Positions 1-10,193 of a stretch of DNA of 64,000 nucleotides are shown piece by piece; positions within the stretch are counted from its first letter, which is position 1; each line of letters opens with the position of its first letter. The notes below the pieces were generated by a model. That model made no database searches, was not told the origin of the DNA, and was given only the letters and a program-made list of their open reading frames with translations. A program made the position numbers and the translations under genes. Source of the DNA: Rhyacophila brunnea (lineage: Eukaryota > Arthropoda > Insecta > Trichoptera > Rhyacophilidae). Location: the NCBI GenBank assembly GCA_022495005.1, contig JAGYXB010000269.1, positions 62,001 through 126,000 on the forward strand, read 5' to 3'.

Positions 1-331
1 ATGTTTATATACGATATAATACCTCTTCGCACACTTACCTAACTGCTTATTGGTTGATTTTAATTAAAAATTAAAAACTTAAGCTAATAAATGAGATACG
101 TTCATTTTGCTTAGTAAATTTTGTTTCGAAATAATAGATACGACCTTGGCCTTTATGACATTGTAGGAAAAGATGAGAAATTCCACTCTCATCTTTTAAA
201 GTATAATTAAACTGCTGACCAGATAATTACTAATTAATAACCACATTTAAATATCATGTTAATTATATCTAATGACCAACTAATGCAAACGCGCCAGTCG
301 CGTTGTCAGCACTAAATGTTCTAAGCACACA
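1..331. other. AT-rich sequence, no gene seen
   Basis: No open frame, repeat or RNA gene is recognisable here. It borders the C-terminal fragment of the broken gene that begins at 332. Confidence 0.5.
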
Positions 332-558
332 CTACTTACTGTCATTTTTCTTAACAGGAACGTTGAAAACATGATGTAATATGAAAGATTTTCTTGCCGT
401 AGAACTCTCTATTTTCCAAAATTCTTTGTTAGGAAACTGCCTCCTTTCTTCGGATATCTTTTCAGCGCACTTATAAGCACATTTTTCATTATCACAACCA
501 TTTTTTACTGCATGAATTTGTGCTATTGATTGCAACTTTTGTATTTTTTTTTCTTTAA

Positions 559-1950
559 GGGGGGACGTGCTCGTCGAAGGTCAAAATTGAGTTTTTATTG
601 TATTTTCAAACCATGATCCTGGACACTCCTTAAACGTTGTAGATAATCTATTTATATAATTTTGAAGCCTTATTATCCTTTATAGTTATTTTAAACATTT
701 GATGATTGCATGAAGTATTTTTGTTACATAAAATAGTATTCTTTTAAACCTCTCGCTCTAATGTTTTAGAATATAGTCATATTTCGGTACATAACTGTGC
801 AGTGGTGTTAAGATTTTTACATTTATTAATTTTTAAACGTATTTATAAAACCATCAGTATAATTTATGTCGACATTATTATAGTGAAATATTTACGATAA
901 AAAATTATATTGATAATCTCTGTGATCCCAAATTTGACAAGAATTAGACATTTTATTATTCAAAAAAATGGGCAAGATCAACACATTTGAAGATAATTCT
1001 AAAGATACTTATTATAAGCTATGTTTTTGACCATGTAAGTGTGATAAATATCTTATGAATAATGATTGCTTTATAATAATTATTGACCTAAGAATAAGGT
1101 AGTGTTTTTTTGAAATACGCCATTTCTTTTGTCATTCTCTAGTAGTTAAGCTACAACATACGGCCGTAGCCATAAAATGACAAACTATAATTAAAGTAGG
1201 GAGTAAAATTATGTTAACGCGCGTGTTTGAACATGTACCTCACCGAATTTTTTAAATTTTTTTTTAAACCGTACATGTTCAAACACGCGCGTCAATATCA
1301 TTTTACTCCCTACTTCAATTATAGTTTGTCAATTTATGGCTACGGCCGTATGTTGTAGCTTAACTACTGGGGAATGACAAAAGAAATAGCGTATTTCAAA
1401 AAAAACACTACCTTATTCTTAGGTCAATAATTATTATAAAGCAATCATTATTCATAAGATGTTTATCACACTTCAATGGTCAAAGACATATCTTATAATA
1501 ATTATCTTTAAAATCATCTTCAAATGTGTGAATCTTGCCGATTTTTTGAATAATAAAATGCCTAATTCTTGTCAAATTTGGGATCACAGAGATTATCAAT
1601 ATATTTTTTTATCGTGAATATTTTACAAAAATTATCTCGTAATAAATTATGCTAATGGTTTTATAAATGCGTTTAAAAATTAATAAATGTAAAAAATCTT
1701 AACAACATTGCACAGTTATGTACCGAAATATGACTATATTCTAAAACATTAGAGCGAGAGGTTTAAAGAATACTATTTTATGTAACAAAAATACTTCATG
1801 CAGTCATCAAATGTTTAAAATAACTATAAAGGATAATAAGGCTTCAAAATTGTGTAAATAGATTATCTACAACGTTTAAGGAGTATCCAGGATCATGGTT
1901 TGAAAATACAATAAAAACTCAATTTTGACCTTCGACGAGCATGTCCCCCC
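559..1950. mobile_element. Giant foldback element (about 1.4 kb palindrome) with TTAA target duplication
   Basis: The two halves are reverse complements of each other over roughly 650 bp. The left end starts GGGGGGACGTGCTCGTCG and the right end finishes CGACGAGCATGTCCCCCC. TTAA flanks both sides (555-558 and 1951-1954), the target duplication used by piggyBac-like and some other cut-and-paste families. A short T-rich loop near 1245-1265 separates the arms. No transposase frame is visible, so this is a non-autonomous element. The G-run terminus is not the classic CCC start of piggyBac, so the superfamily stays open. Confidence 0.8.
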
Positions 1951-2556
1951 TTAAGACAAATCAAACTTTTTCCTCTTTCTAATTAATCCCTTTTTTGTGT
2001 AAAGGATAGCATTGTTGCGTTCACGTTCACTAACAATTCAACTGTGCCATTATTCTCATTAATCTCACCCTCATCCAATATTTGTGGAATATCTTGGGTG
2101 ACAGTGTTATTAGAACTGACTGAATTAACTGGCTCAAGTTCTAATAATAATGAAGGTTCTTCAACTATAACATAATTTATTGAAGATTCTGTTTGATTCG
2201 AAGAAGTAGCATCATACATAATCGGAGTGGCAGTAGCAGGACTAACTGGGGGCCTCCCCAGAAATATTTTCACATTACATCCATGTTGGTCTGAAATAAT
2301 AAAATCACGTATTATAATACGTGATTTTATTATTTTATTGCTTGGCCTTTATCTAATACAAATACACTATAAATACGGACATAATATTGAATTATACCGA
2401 TTAAAACAAATCCAGTCAAGTTACCTTCAAAACACATGTTTTCATCCTGAGGCATTTCCGAAACCATACCCATCCAAATTGTTCTGCATTGCCTCTTGAT
2501 TAACATCAGGTTCCGAACATTTAACAGTTTCTGAGATAACGTAAGTCCGCACTTAA

Positions 2557-3136
2557 AGGCCCACGTGCGCCACGTAGGTCAAAATGGAGTTTTTATGGTA
2601 TTTTCGGAGCATAAGCCTGGACATTCCTTAAACGTTGTAGATAATCTGTTTATATAATTTTGAAGCCTTATTATCCTTTATATTTATTGTTAACTTTTGA
2701 TGACTGCATAAAGTTTTTTTAATACATATCATTGTATTCTTTTAAACCTCTCGATCATTCGTAAAATTAATATTAACATTATATTATAGTGAAATATTTA
2801 CTAATTATCTCTGTGACCCCAAATTTGACAAGAATTAGTCATTTTATTATTCAAAAAATGGGCACGATTCACACATTTGAAGATAATTCTAGAGATATTG
2901 ATTATAAGCTATGTCTTTGACCATTCAAATGTGATAATTTTCCAACGAATAATGATTGTTTTATATTAATTATTGACCTAAGAATAAGGTAGTATTTTTT
3001 TGAAATACGCCACTTCCATTGGCATTTCCCAGTGGTTAAGCTACAACATACGGCCGTAGCCATACGTTGACAAAAAATAAATGAAGTAGGGAGTAAGATC
3101 ATGTTAACGCGCGTATTTGAACTAGTACCGAGCTGA
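2557..3136. mobile_element. Half copy (single arm) of the 559-1950 foldback
   Basis: From the TTAA at 2553-2556 the sequence follows the left arm of the 559-1950 element (gtcaaaatggagtttttatg, then taaacgttgtagataatct, gtagggagtaa, cgcgcgta). It ends where that element's central loop begins, and the second arm is missing. It carries an internal deletion near 2755 and point changes, so it is an older or different copy. It lies in the same orientation as the left arm and 0.6 kb from the complete element. Confidence 0.75.
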
Positions 3137-3541
3137 AAAAAAATCGTTTCAGCAACAGCTGTATTATTCTTTGGTAATTCTTTCTCAGTTTTAGATATAG
3201 ATTTCTGAATAATTTCTGAAATGAAAACAAACAAATTTCGTTACAATAGCTGATAATATTGTAGTAAGTATAAAAGAATATAAATGTCGACAAGTGATTG
3301 ACATAACCTCACATGCATTTTTTCGATAAATTTTAATGCATTGTATTTGAATTAATGTCTTACCCAATTCCTTCATATTTTCTTGACACATAATCATCAT
3401 TTTCATCGCTCTTGAATACATTCTTGATATATTTTTGATAAAACACGCTTGTCAAACCCACAATAACACACGCCGAAACGTCAAGCCGATAATAATGGCA
3501 TTGCGCTAGCGAAATATTGTGAGCTTTGCCGGTCATAATGG

Positions 3542-3784
3542 TAAGCGAAAAGGGCGTATCTCAGAGATACGACTAAACCGCTTAGGAAATTAAGATACTG
3601 CTATTGCGCTTAGGATTTCATTGTGATATTGAAATACGCCATATTTAATTAGCTTATTTTACCTATTTAAAAATGAGATACGGCTATATCGCTTAGAAAA
3701 ATAGATGTGGAGCCCCCTGAATGTTCCTAAGGCAGCAAAAACAAGAAAACGAAAAAAAATGAGATACTGCTCTTTCGCTTAGGA
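3542..3784. repeat. Cluster of a ~24-bp motif, four direct copies and one inverted
   Basis: The motif reads approximately GAGATAC-N-rich-CGCTTAGGA. Direct copies lie at 3564-3587, 3592-3615, 3675-3698 and 3761-3784. An inverted copy at 3542-3562 (taagcgaaaagggcgtatct) abuts the first direct copy and makes a palindrome. The cluster sits just left of the breakpoint where zinc-finger-unit homology starts (about 3790). Function unknown. Confidence 0.6.
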
Positions 3785-3789
3785 CGGCA

Positions 3790-4459
3790 GTATAGTTAAC
3801 CTAGGTACGAGTAATTTTGCAACGCTTACAAAGAAATAAATACGTGTACGAAATTAATGACAATGTCCGCAAACATAATCAAAAACCAATAAATACCTAC
3901 CTACCCCGTTTACACGTGTATGGATTTACTGCTGGCAGTACGTATTACCACGACCATAACAAGAAAATGTACATGTAAATATGTTGTACTATCATGCAGT
4001 TTCAAGTTTGCATGCATGAATCAAAAAGTTCAGAAGCTTCTGAATTTTCACGCGACAGTTGGATTTGTTCGATATCGGCGTCTGCGCAGTAGTACGATTG
4101 TTGCGAACCTGCCGGCAAAAAAACGAAATACACCACGCAGTGACTCATTTTAATGACAATCGATTTTTATGACTTATAGTACCAGAAAATGACAACATCG
4201 CGTCTTGTTTATTCTTGAATAATGAGATTGGAGAGACAGTCAACACTTAAAATACCCACTATTGCTAAGTAAATCCATGGACGTGTACAGGCGCTATAAA
4301 AGACATAAGCTTTATAATACTAACCTCAAAAGCAATGCTGGAACCGTCGGCAATCTCTTGCTTTATATAATTATTGGTCACAGGGTTCATTTGATGGTTT
4401 AAGGGCACCTGCCAATCTGCATCAAGTTCGAATTCATCCGGCTCGCGTTTCACGTCCAT
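3790..4459 (-). pseudogene. Truncated zinc-finger gene copy: orphan exon 1 plus part of intron 1
   Basis: 4325-4459 is a 45-codon exon starting MDVKREPDEFELDADW and ending ..SSIAFE before a GT donor (4323-4324). It matches exon 1 of genes A, B and C (23114-23248, 41403-41537, 50711-50845). Homology continues leftwards through intron 1 (atagttaacctaggtacg) only to about 3790. No exon 2, 3 or zinc-finger exon follows before the window start. The exon keeps its frame, with VKRE and IKQE motifs. It could be a promoter-plus-first-exon remnant that splices to something outside the unit, but a dead fragment is the simplest reading. Confidence 0.8.
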
Positions 4460-5097
4460 CTTTTTAATTAAAAGCGTGCGTTGGATTGTCGCAGCAGACT
4501 AAAAACGCGCAGGTATCAGATATACTTTTGACAGTTCTGACAAGTATCTTATCTATGGTTCTGACAATGGCACTCCTTGACGGGCTTTACCATAGACAAA
4601 ATATGCAGATAGTATTGATATATATATTATAATCATTACGCAATAGAGAAATTCAATTTGTTTTAAATTATTATAATAATATATCAGGCAACTTTGCCGA
4701 TGGCACCACGTGGGGCTAGGTAAACCATGAGTTGCATAGTGTCGGCATATTATAGTAAAGAGTGTAGAATAAAGGAGTGAATATAATTAACATTACAACT
4801 TTTGGCAGCATTCGCCGTTTTCAGGCGTTGCAGCAGTCGCTACATTAGAACGAATTGACAGTTTAGTTTTTATTTGTTTTTAAATAATCAAAGCTGGAAC
4901 ATTCCGACATCGTAACTATTGTAAGTATTGTAATACACAATATTCCCATTGTAATCTATATTGTAATGACGGTTTATCAGATCAACATAGGCTAGGATTC
5001 CCAGGGTCCTGTTACCCGGACAAGTCGTCTTTCATTAGGTCAATGTCCGTGTCCGGTATAATTTTTTTTATTTTTATCGAAAAATACGTAATAATAT

Positions 5098-5346
5098 CTA
5101 GGCTCGAAATGGAACGGAACGCACCGGAGCACCGTTCCGGCTCGTGAAATTTGTAAAATTATCGCTCGGTCTCGTGGAAAAAATATGTTGACCGTCTGAT
5201 ATATATGATCTATGATAGGCCATTGAATATAAAATCTGACACACTTATTTTTACAAAATACACATGCGATTTGATGACTATGTAAAAATATCTTCAGAAA
5301 ATTTGTCGAGCGCTCCGTTTCGTAAACTTTTCCATTTCGAGCGCTG
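5098..5346. mobile_element. 249-bp hAT-type MITE
   Basis: The ends are inverted repeats: CTAGGCTCGAAATGGAA on the left and TTCCATTTCGAGCGCTG on the right. The 8-bp duplication AATAATAT flanks the element at 5090-5097 and 5347-5354, as expected for hAT elements. The other three unit copies lack the insertion (near 26413, 42079 and 51447), which proves the boundaries. It has no coding capacity; the open frame across it (5040-5360) is accidental. Confidence 0.85.
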
Positions 5347-6049
5347 AATAATATGTTCATGAATCCGGTTACTTGTAGATTGTACGTAAAACATTAATTC
5401 ACCATAGCACAGTTCGCTGTGATTTTTTTATCGGAAATGACCGTTTATTGTACAATATGAACATTAATTCAATTTATGTAACCTATTTTGAATAAAATCG
5501 TGATTTCAAGGATGAAAACCTAACCTGAACTAACAATATAATCAAGTACATACCTAGTATCGGCTACATGGGCACCGGCAGCGTGCTGCAAGGTGGTGCA
5601 AGTGCACCTCCTTCGGCTCAAAAACTTTTTTTGATAATAATATTATATAATATAGGAAATAAGAGTATAATAAATCAATTTAATTAAAACATTTTGCTAA
5701 CGGTGACCTGCGCAATGAAAGAACATAGGTTTTGGATATAAATCCCATACTATTTTTTGAACGCAACTTATAATAATATAGGTAATCAGACATGTTGGCA
5801 CAGCCATCGTATCCTTGTCTAAGTAAATAATATGCTGATCCAATCCTCTATCCTATATACGTCTATAATATGATCTTGGATAAAGGTTGCACAGCTAAAT
5901 CCGACAGAACAGAATAGACTATACATTCTTCATGTATTTTGAAAATATTATTATTATCTTTGTGCAGGTATCGAATGCACCTGTTTGTAGTTTTGAAAGG
6001 TTTGGTAGGTACCTACTCTTTTAGATGGACGCTTTAATATTGAATCTCG

Positions 6050-6200
6050 CCGCCTGCGAGGTGCGTTCAACCATTCGCTTTCTCAACCAGGAGGGAGCCC
6101 ACCCTTTTGAAATCCATCAACGTCTCGTCCGTTCATGGTAATGTGATGAAACAGCAGAATGTCTGAAAGTAGTGTGACTCAGAATAATGAAGAAAATCCC
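6050..6200 (+). pseudogene. Mos1-type helix-turn-helix remnant (copy 0)
   Basis: Plus-strand codons read EVRSTIRFLNQEG, resembling the N-terminal HTH (HTH_48/Mos1_HTH) of mariner-like transposases (ELR-IRFL-x-G-EIHR-Y-VRKW). It decays into stops after about 30 codons. The best-preserved relative is at 42800-42965. It is a fossil carried by every unit. Confidence 0.6.
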
Positions 6201-6429
6201 ATTTATGTACATAGTAATTCGCCCATTCCCAAAATTCATCGTGTCCAGTTTTGACCAAAAATTAACCTAATATGCAATTATATTGCTTATTCAAAGGAGC
6301 ACATATACAAATTCTATAAAAATTATTCCTATAGTAGTCTTTTGCAGCACCTATAATGCCGGCGCTCCATTGGCACGCAAGTCAGACGATTTACAGTCTT
6401 CGGACTTTTTTTTCGCGTGGAGCACCCCA

Positions 6430-6457
6430 GGTCTGCGGACTTTTTAATCCGCAGACC
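6430..6457. repeat. Subterminal hairpin of Harbinger element 1
   Basis: GGTCTGCGGA and TCCGCAGACC are perfect 10-bp inverted arms around ctttttaa, about 75 bp inside the left terminus. It could be a protein-binding or structural site of the transposon end; this is inference. Confidence 0.7.
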
Positions 6458-6627
6458 AGGCTCGTTGGATTTCAAACATGTTTGATATTTTACTCGCCGA
6501 GCCGCTGAAATTCGTACGTTCACCACGCTTTACCGTCACATTATTTATATCTATGCCGACGGACGACAGCGCCATCATTATTTTACTGTCATTCAAAGTG
6601 TTCGGACATCTCACATCGATAACAACA

Positions 6628-9167
6628 ATGGTAGATCTACGAGTGCATTCGAAAAGTTTCTTGGAAGATTTTATTAGTTGTTTTAAAGACAACCCATCGT
6701 TGTGGAAGACGACCAGCCCACTATACAAGAATCGTGATGCCAAGTCCTTGGCGTATGCGGAACTTTTGGAGATTTTAATCAAGGTGGAGCCGCAGGCAAG
6801 GGTCGACGATGTTAAAAAGAAAATACAGACATTGAGGTCGGGTTACAGAAAGGAGAGAAATAAAGTAAGGACATCATATCAAAGCGGAGCCGGCACAGAC
6901 GCAGTTTATCTACCCAAACTGTGGTACTATAAAAATTTGGAGTTCTTGAACGACCAAATGGAAGGTACGTAGGAATGCTTTAAAGCTATTTATTATACAC
7001 GTGCAGATTATGAAATTGTCGTACCTAGCTCTGAAAGTGACATCGCATTAGATTAGCTACTATTAAGCAATTAAAACATACAGCTATGAATCATTTCTAG
7101 TCACAATAAAATTTCTTATTCTTTGCCGAGGTAGGTAATAAATAATAATAATATATAGGTACGAGGGAATGCTTTAAAGCTATTTATTATACACGTGCAG
7201 ACTATGACATTGTCGTATCTCTGAAAGTGACATCGCATTAGATTAGCTACTATTAAGCAATTAAAACATACAGCTATGAATCATTTCTAGTCACAATAAA
7301 ATTATTTATTCTTTGCTGAGGTAGGTAAGAAATAATAATATATAGGTACGATCATGGCGGTGGAAGCGCGGCTTATTGAGTCGTGGTCGGGTCCCAGGTT
7401 CAAATCCTGGGTCTGACAAGTACACATTGAATTTCAATTTGTGTATGAGTCAGAGTATGGACCTAATATGTTGAGCAAGTGGCTGACATCCATTTCTCGT
7501 AAAAACAAAATCTGTCAATACAAACCTCCACTCCGTGGAGGTCCATATTATGATCGGACATGGTCGAAAGAAGAAGAAAAAAAATGATCATAAAATCAAA
7601 AATCGCTCGAGTTAGGTTCCTTCAGAGACAATCAATAAATCGTCAATCATCAATCAAAATTAATGGTACAGTTTGGTTATAAGGAATACAGCGGAAAACA
7701 CATTTTGAAAATACCCGATATACTGGATTACACCAATTATACCAATATCAATATTAACCGTATGAAGGAATGGGTACTTAGGGGAGAGATAATAAAAACA
7801 AGTTTGAGTATTATGTTGTATTTTAACAATTTACATTTTGTTTTACAGAATCGAGCTCAATATCCAGCATGGTGGACGATTTGGAAAACATGTCTCCTGA
7901 TGAGAGTTACTCCAACTCGTTAAACAACGAAGATTGTATTGAGGTAAAACATTTTAACTAAATTGTTACATTGGTTTAATTTATCTATTGCTTATCATAC
8001 TTTCTTGCCATGTGACAGCCCCGGTAGTATTAAAATATTTTTCGAAATCTCCTCGCGCTTTCTTAGCATTGGCAGTCGAGTTCCGATTAGTCGTTGCTTC
8101 CAAAGGCGCTAAGGTGTCCTGTGACCTCAGTCCGAGCTCTATTAAACCTGTCTCAGGATTTTACCTATCAAGGTCATGAGAAGGAGTATAAGTATGTGTT
8201 GATTTGCGACGAAGAAAGTTGTGCAGCACACAGCAAGTTAATACAACTGTATTGATATTTTAAATTTTCATGTTTATTGGAGCTTGAAAATGCGGAATCT
8301 AGCAGCTAAAATGCCAAAAACATTTTCTATAATTCGCCTGGCTCTGCATGTCCGATAATTATATATTCTTTTACTGTGATTTAATTGCCTTTGTGAATAC
8401 GGCTTTATGAAATCGTTACGTAATGCAAAGGCTTCATCGCCAATATAAACAAATGGCAGTGCATCAGAATTAGCAGTAGGTTTTTTTGGTGCAGGTATTT
8501 TTAATCTGCCTTCGTCTAAACGTTTGAAAAAATCAGATTTTCTCAGTACGCCTCCATCAGAAATACGTCCATTTGTTCCAACATCAACATAAATAAATTC
8601 ATAATTAGCATTTGCAATCGCCATCAAAACAATGCTGTGGAAATGTTTGTAATTATAAAAGTGGGAGCCGGCGCCTGCAGGTGGCACGATTGCAATGTGT
8701 TTCCCATCAACTGCGCCCAGGCAATGGCAATTTGGAAATTGCCATTTACTATTAAATTCTTCTGCAATCGTCTCCATTTCTTCGTGCGTATCAGGGAACT
8801 GCAACAAAAATAATCAACATTTTATTTACAGATAGAATATTCGCCTTCAACATCCACGTTGTCGACTACTCCAAGGTCGAATCTCAATAGAGCACCAGAA
8901 CCCCCATCGTTCAAACGAAAAAAATCGAATGATAGCGCCAAAAAAGTGTTAGAATTAATCACCGACAAACTAAGCAAGACTGAAGATGAATTTGATGTTT
9001 TTGGCAAAATGATGGCCATGAAACTACGATCGATGTCACAGGGACAAAGATTGCTGGCCGAGAAGCTGATGCATGAAGTTGCCTTTATGGGACAAAGTGA
9101 CAAAATAATACCAGCAACTACTGTTCATACTCAACCAGTTTATCGTATATTAAGCAAAAATGTATAA
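6628..9167 (+). CDS. MADF-BESS DNA-binding partner protein of Harbinger element 1 (3 exons)
   Basis: Exons 6628-6964, 7849-7943 and 8832-9167 join in frame (337+95+336 = 768 nt) into a 255-aa protein. Donors GAAG|gtacgt and GAG|gtaaaa and acceptors ttttacag and tttacag are good. The start ATG sits in aacaacATGG; an in-frame ATG upstream at 6478 would add 50 residues of unlikely sequence. Residues about 7-105 form a MADF (Myb/SANT-like) domain: FLEDFISCFKDNPSLWK, then KKKIQTLRSGYRKE and LPKLWYYKNLEFL. Residues about 195-230 (FDVFGKMMAMKLRSMSQGQR) fit a BESS motif, used for protein contacts. In known Harbingers such a protein binds transposon ends and brings the transposase to the nucleus; that role here is inferred. 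Intron 2 contains transposase exon 2 on the other strand. I see no lesion. Confidence 0.88.
6973..7350. repeat. 194-bp tandem duplication in intron 1 of the MADF gene
   Basis: Two copies start at gaatgctttaaag (6973 and 7167) and share 'acacgtgcag', 'gtgacatcgcattagattag' and 'ataatatataggtacga'. The copies differ by a few substitutions and short indels. The second copy ends where the SINE begins. Confidence 0.85.
7353..7590 (+). mobile_element. tRNA-derived SINE (family 1), full copy
   Basis: The head contains a pol III B-box-like ggttcaaatcc within a T-arm-like ccaggttcaaatcctgg. The body runs through 'gtgtatgagtcag' and 'gctgacatccatttctcgta' to 'gatcggacatggtc' and an A-rich tail (about 7560-7584). 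Other copies are at 58105-58345 (+), 14255-14400 (-) and 62532-62690 (-), which supports a dispersed SINE. Confidence 0.8.
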
Positions 9168-10193
9168 AAGCCGGTATAATAAATTAATGTTTTTTGTATG
9201 AATAAATATCTTGTAAAAATATTTGTTTTTTTGTTTGTTTTTATGCCTATAAACCTTAGCTTAAGCGATACAACAAATGGTAAGTATTTGAGCTATGTTA
9301 GCAAACCTATATTATTAAGTGGCCTCATTTAGAAATCAAATTCCATGCTTGCTTTTCGAAGAATATGACTAGTATTACAATACATTCAACAGGAATAATT
9401 AAGCAGCTTGCTTACAGCCTATATGGAAAGTCCTGGCTAGGTACAGCATTCTAATGGTCTATTGAATATTTAGCATGTCAACGATGGCCTTATTTGTGAC
9501 TATATATACCTATCTCAAATGCATCTTGTCTGCCATTCTTATGATGTTGCCGTCTATGATTTATATAGGTAAAACAATCCACTAAACGTTCACTTTATAA
9601 GACCAACCAATGTCTACTTGTTAATGATATATTTGTAAAGTTGCCCAACTTTATTAGATGACGTATAATATAATACACACCTTGAAATATTCTCCTTTCA
9701 AAACGTCAATGATGACTTGGCAAGTTTCAGGAATTATCTTGCCCAGAGTTTGTCTTCCAATCGCAGTTCTATAATGCAAGTCAGTGAATGTTCCGCCGGC
9801 AGCCAAAAATCGCAGGGTTGCACATAATCTATCATGAGGAAAAATAGCTTCCCTCATCATAGTATTTTTTTTTTTAATAAATGGGGAGACCAAATTATAC
9901 AGTTCTGTGTATACATCCTCCGACATTCGCAAATAATTGCGGAAATCGCTCGGTTGCAAACGCAATTCTCGTATTAAATTTGTGTGGGATAATATCGTTC
10001 GTTTCCTTATCCAATGTTTCACCCAGTATTTGTGTACCCTTTGCTTCGTTTTTACATTACGTCGCTGTAGGATTTGTTTCCCGAATAGACCAAATGTCAA
10101 TTTTACAGGAGACGAAAAACAAATTTCATTGTCGTATATTTTAATATCAGTAGATGTATCAATCATTCTTTCTTCACTGTATGATTGCAACAT
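7981..10193 (-). pseudogene. Harbinger element 1 transposase (DDE_Tnp_4 type), C-terminus broken
   Basis: Exon 1 (9681-10193, 171 codons from MLQSYSEERM) splices at ATTTCAAG|gtgtgt to exon 2, which starts at 8798 after ttgttgcag. Open reading continues to a stop at 8274, giving 345 aa. Conserved DDE_Tnp_4 features are GAVDGKHIAI (D202), DVGTNGRISDGGV (D243, D252), IGDEAFALR (D292) and IENVFGILAARFRIF (E329). Below the stop, shifted by one frame, the expected family C-terminus continues: VVLTCCVLHNFLRR, then GDFEKYFNTTGAVTWQ, ending at 7981. It is interrupted by in-frame stops at 8260-8262 and 8161-8163. So one frameshift and two stops remove about the last 90 residues. The intron (8799-9680) houses exon 3 of the MADF gene on the plus strand. 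The truncated protein is unlikely to be active. Confidence 0.85.

Larger units (their letters stand above)
332..3430 (-). pseudogene. Broken multi-exon gene, uncharacterised Cys-rich insect protein type
   Basis: Three minus-strand coding fragments look like parts of one gene split by two TTAA-flanked insertions. (1) 3136-3430: two exon-like pieces joined by GT/AG signals, giving a Lys/Glu-rich segment with IIQKSISKTEKELPKN. (2) 1983-2552: an exon ending at 2425 joins in phase to an acceptor at 2293, running through DENMCFED-QHGCNVKIFLGRPP to an acidic Ser/Asn-rich stretch. (3) 332-554: reads CDNEKCAYKC, then AEKISEERRQF and a FW motif. The Cys pairs followed by ISEE-RR-FW recall an uncharacterised insect family from memory; I cannot name it. 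The foldback at 559-1950 separates parts 2 and 3 and the half-foldback at 2557-3136 separates parts 1 and 2. Read across the foldback junction, a KRKKFDL stretch meets a stop at the TTAA site. The function is unknown and the gene is dead as it stands. Confidence 0.45.
4460..6356. repeat. Upstream intergenic unit, copy 0
   Basis: This segment recurs at 23249-23411 + 26038-29110, 41538-43120 and 50846-52490. Landmarks kept in all four are atatcaggcaact (4681), ggacaagtcgtc (5020), cctaacctga (about 5518), a ggtgcaagtgcacc palindrome (about 5593) and a Mos1-type HTH remnant (about 6058). The first 150 bp right of exon 1 are well conserved and should hold the gene promoter. No gene is seen apart from the HTH remnant. 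A hAT-type MITE is inserted at 5098. Confidence 0.7.

Noticed and set aside
5040..5360. 106-codon minus-strand frame
   Set aside because: It runs across the hAT MITE and its target duplication and is absent from the three other unit copies.
8274..8807. Reading the 177-codon frame as a complete transposase from an ATG-like start at 8807
   Set aside because: The first residues lie upstream of a clear acceptor at 8799; the true exon starts at 8798 and joins exon 1 at 9681.
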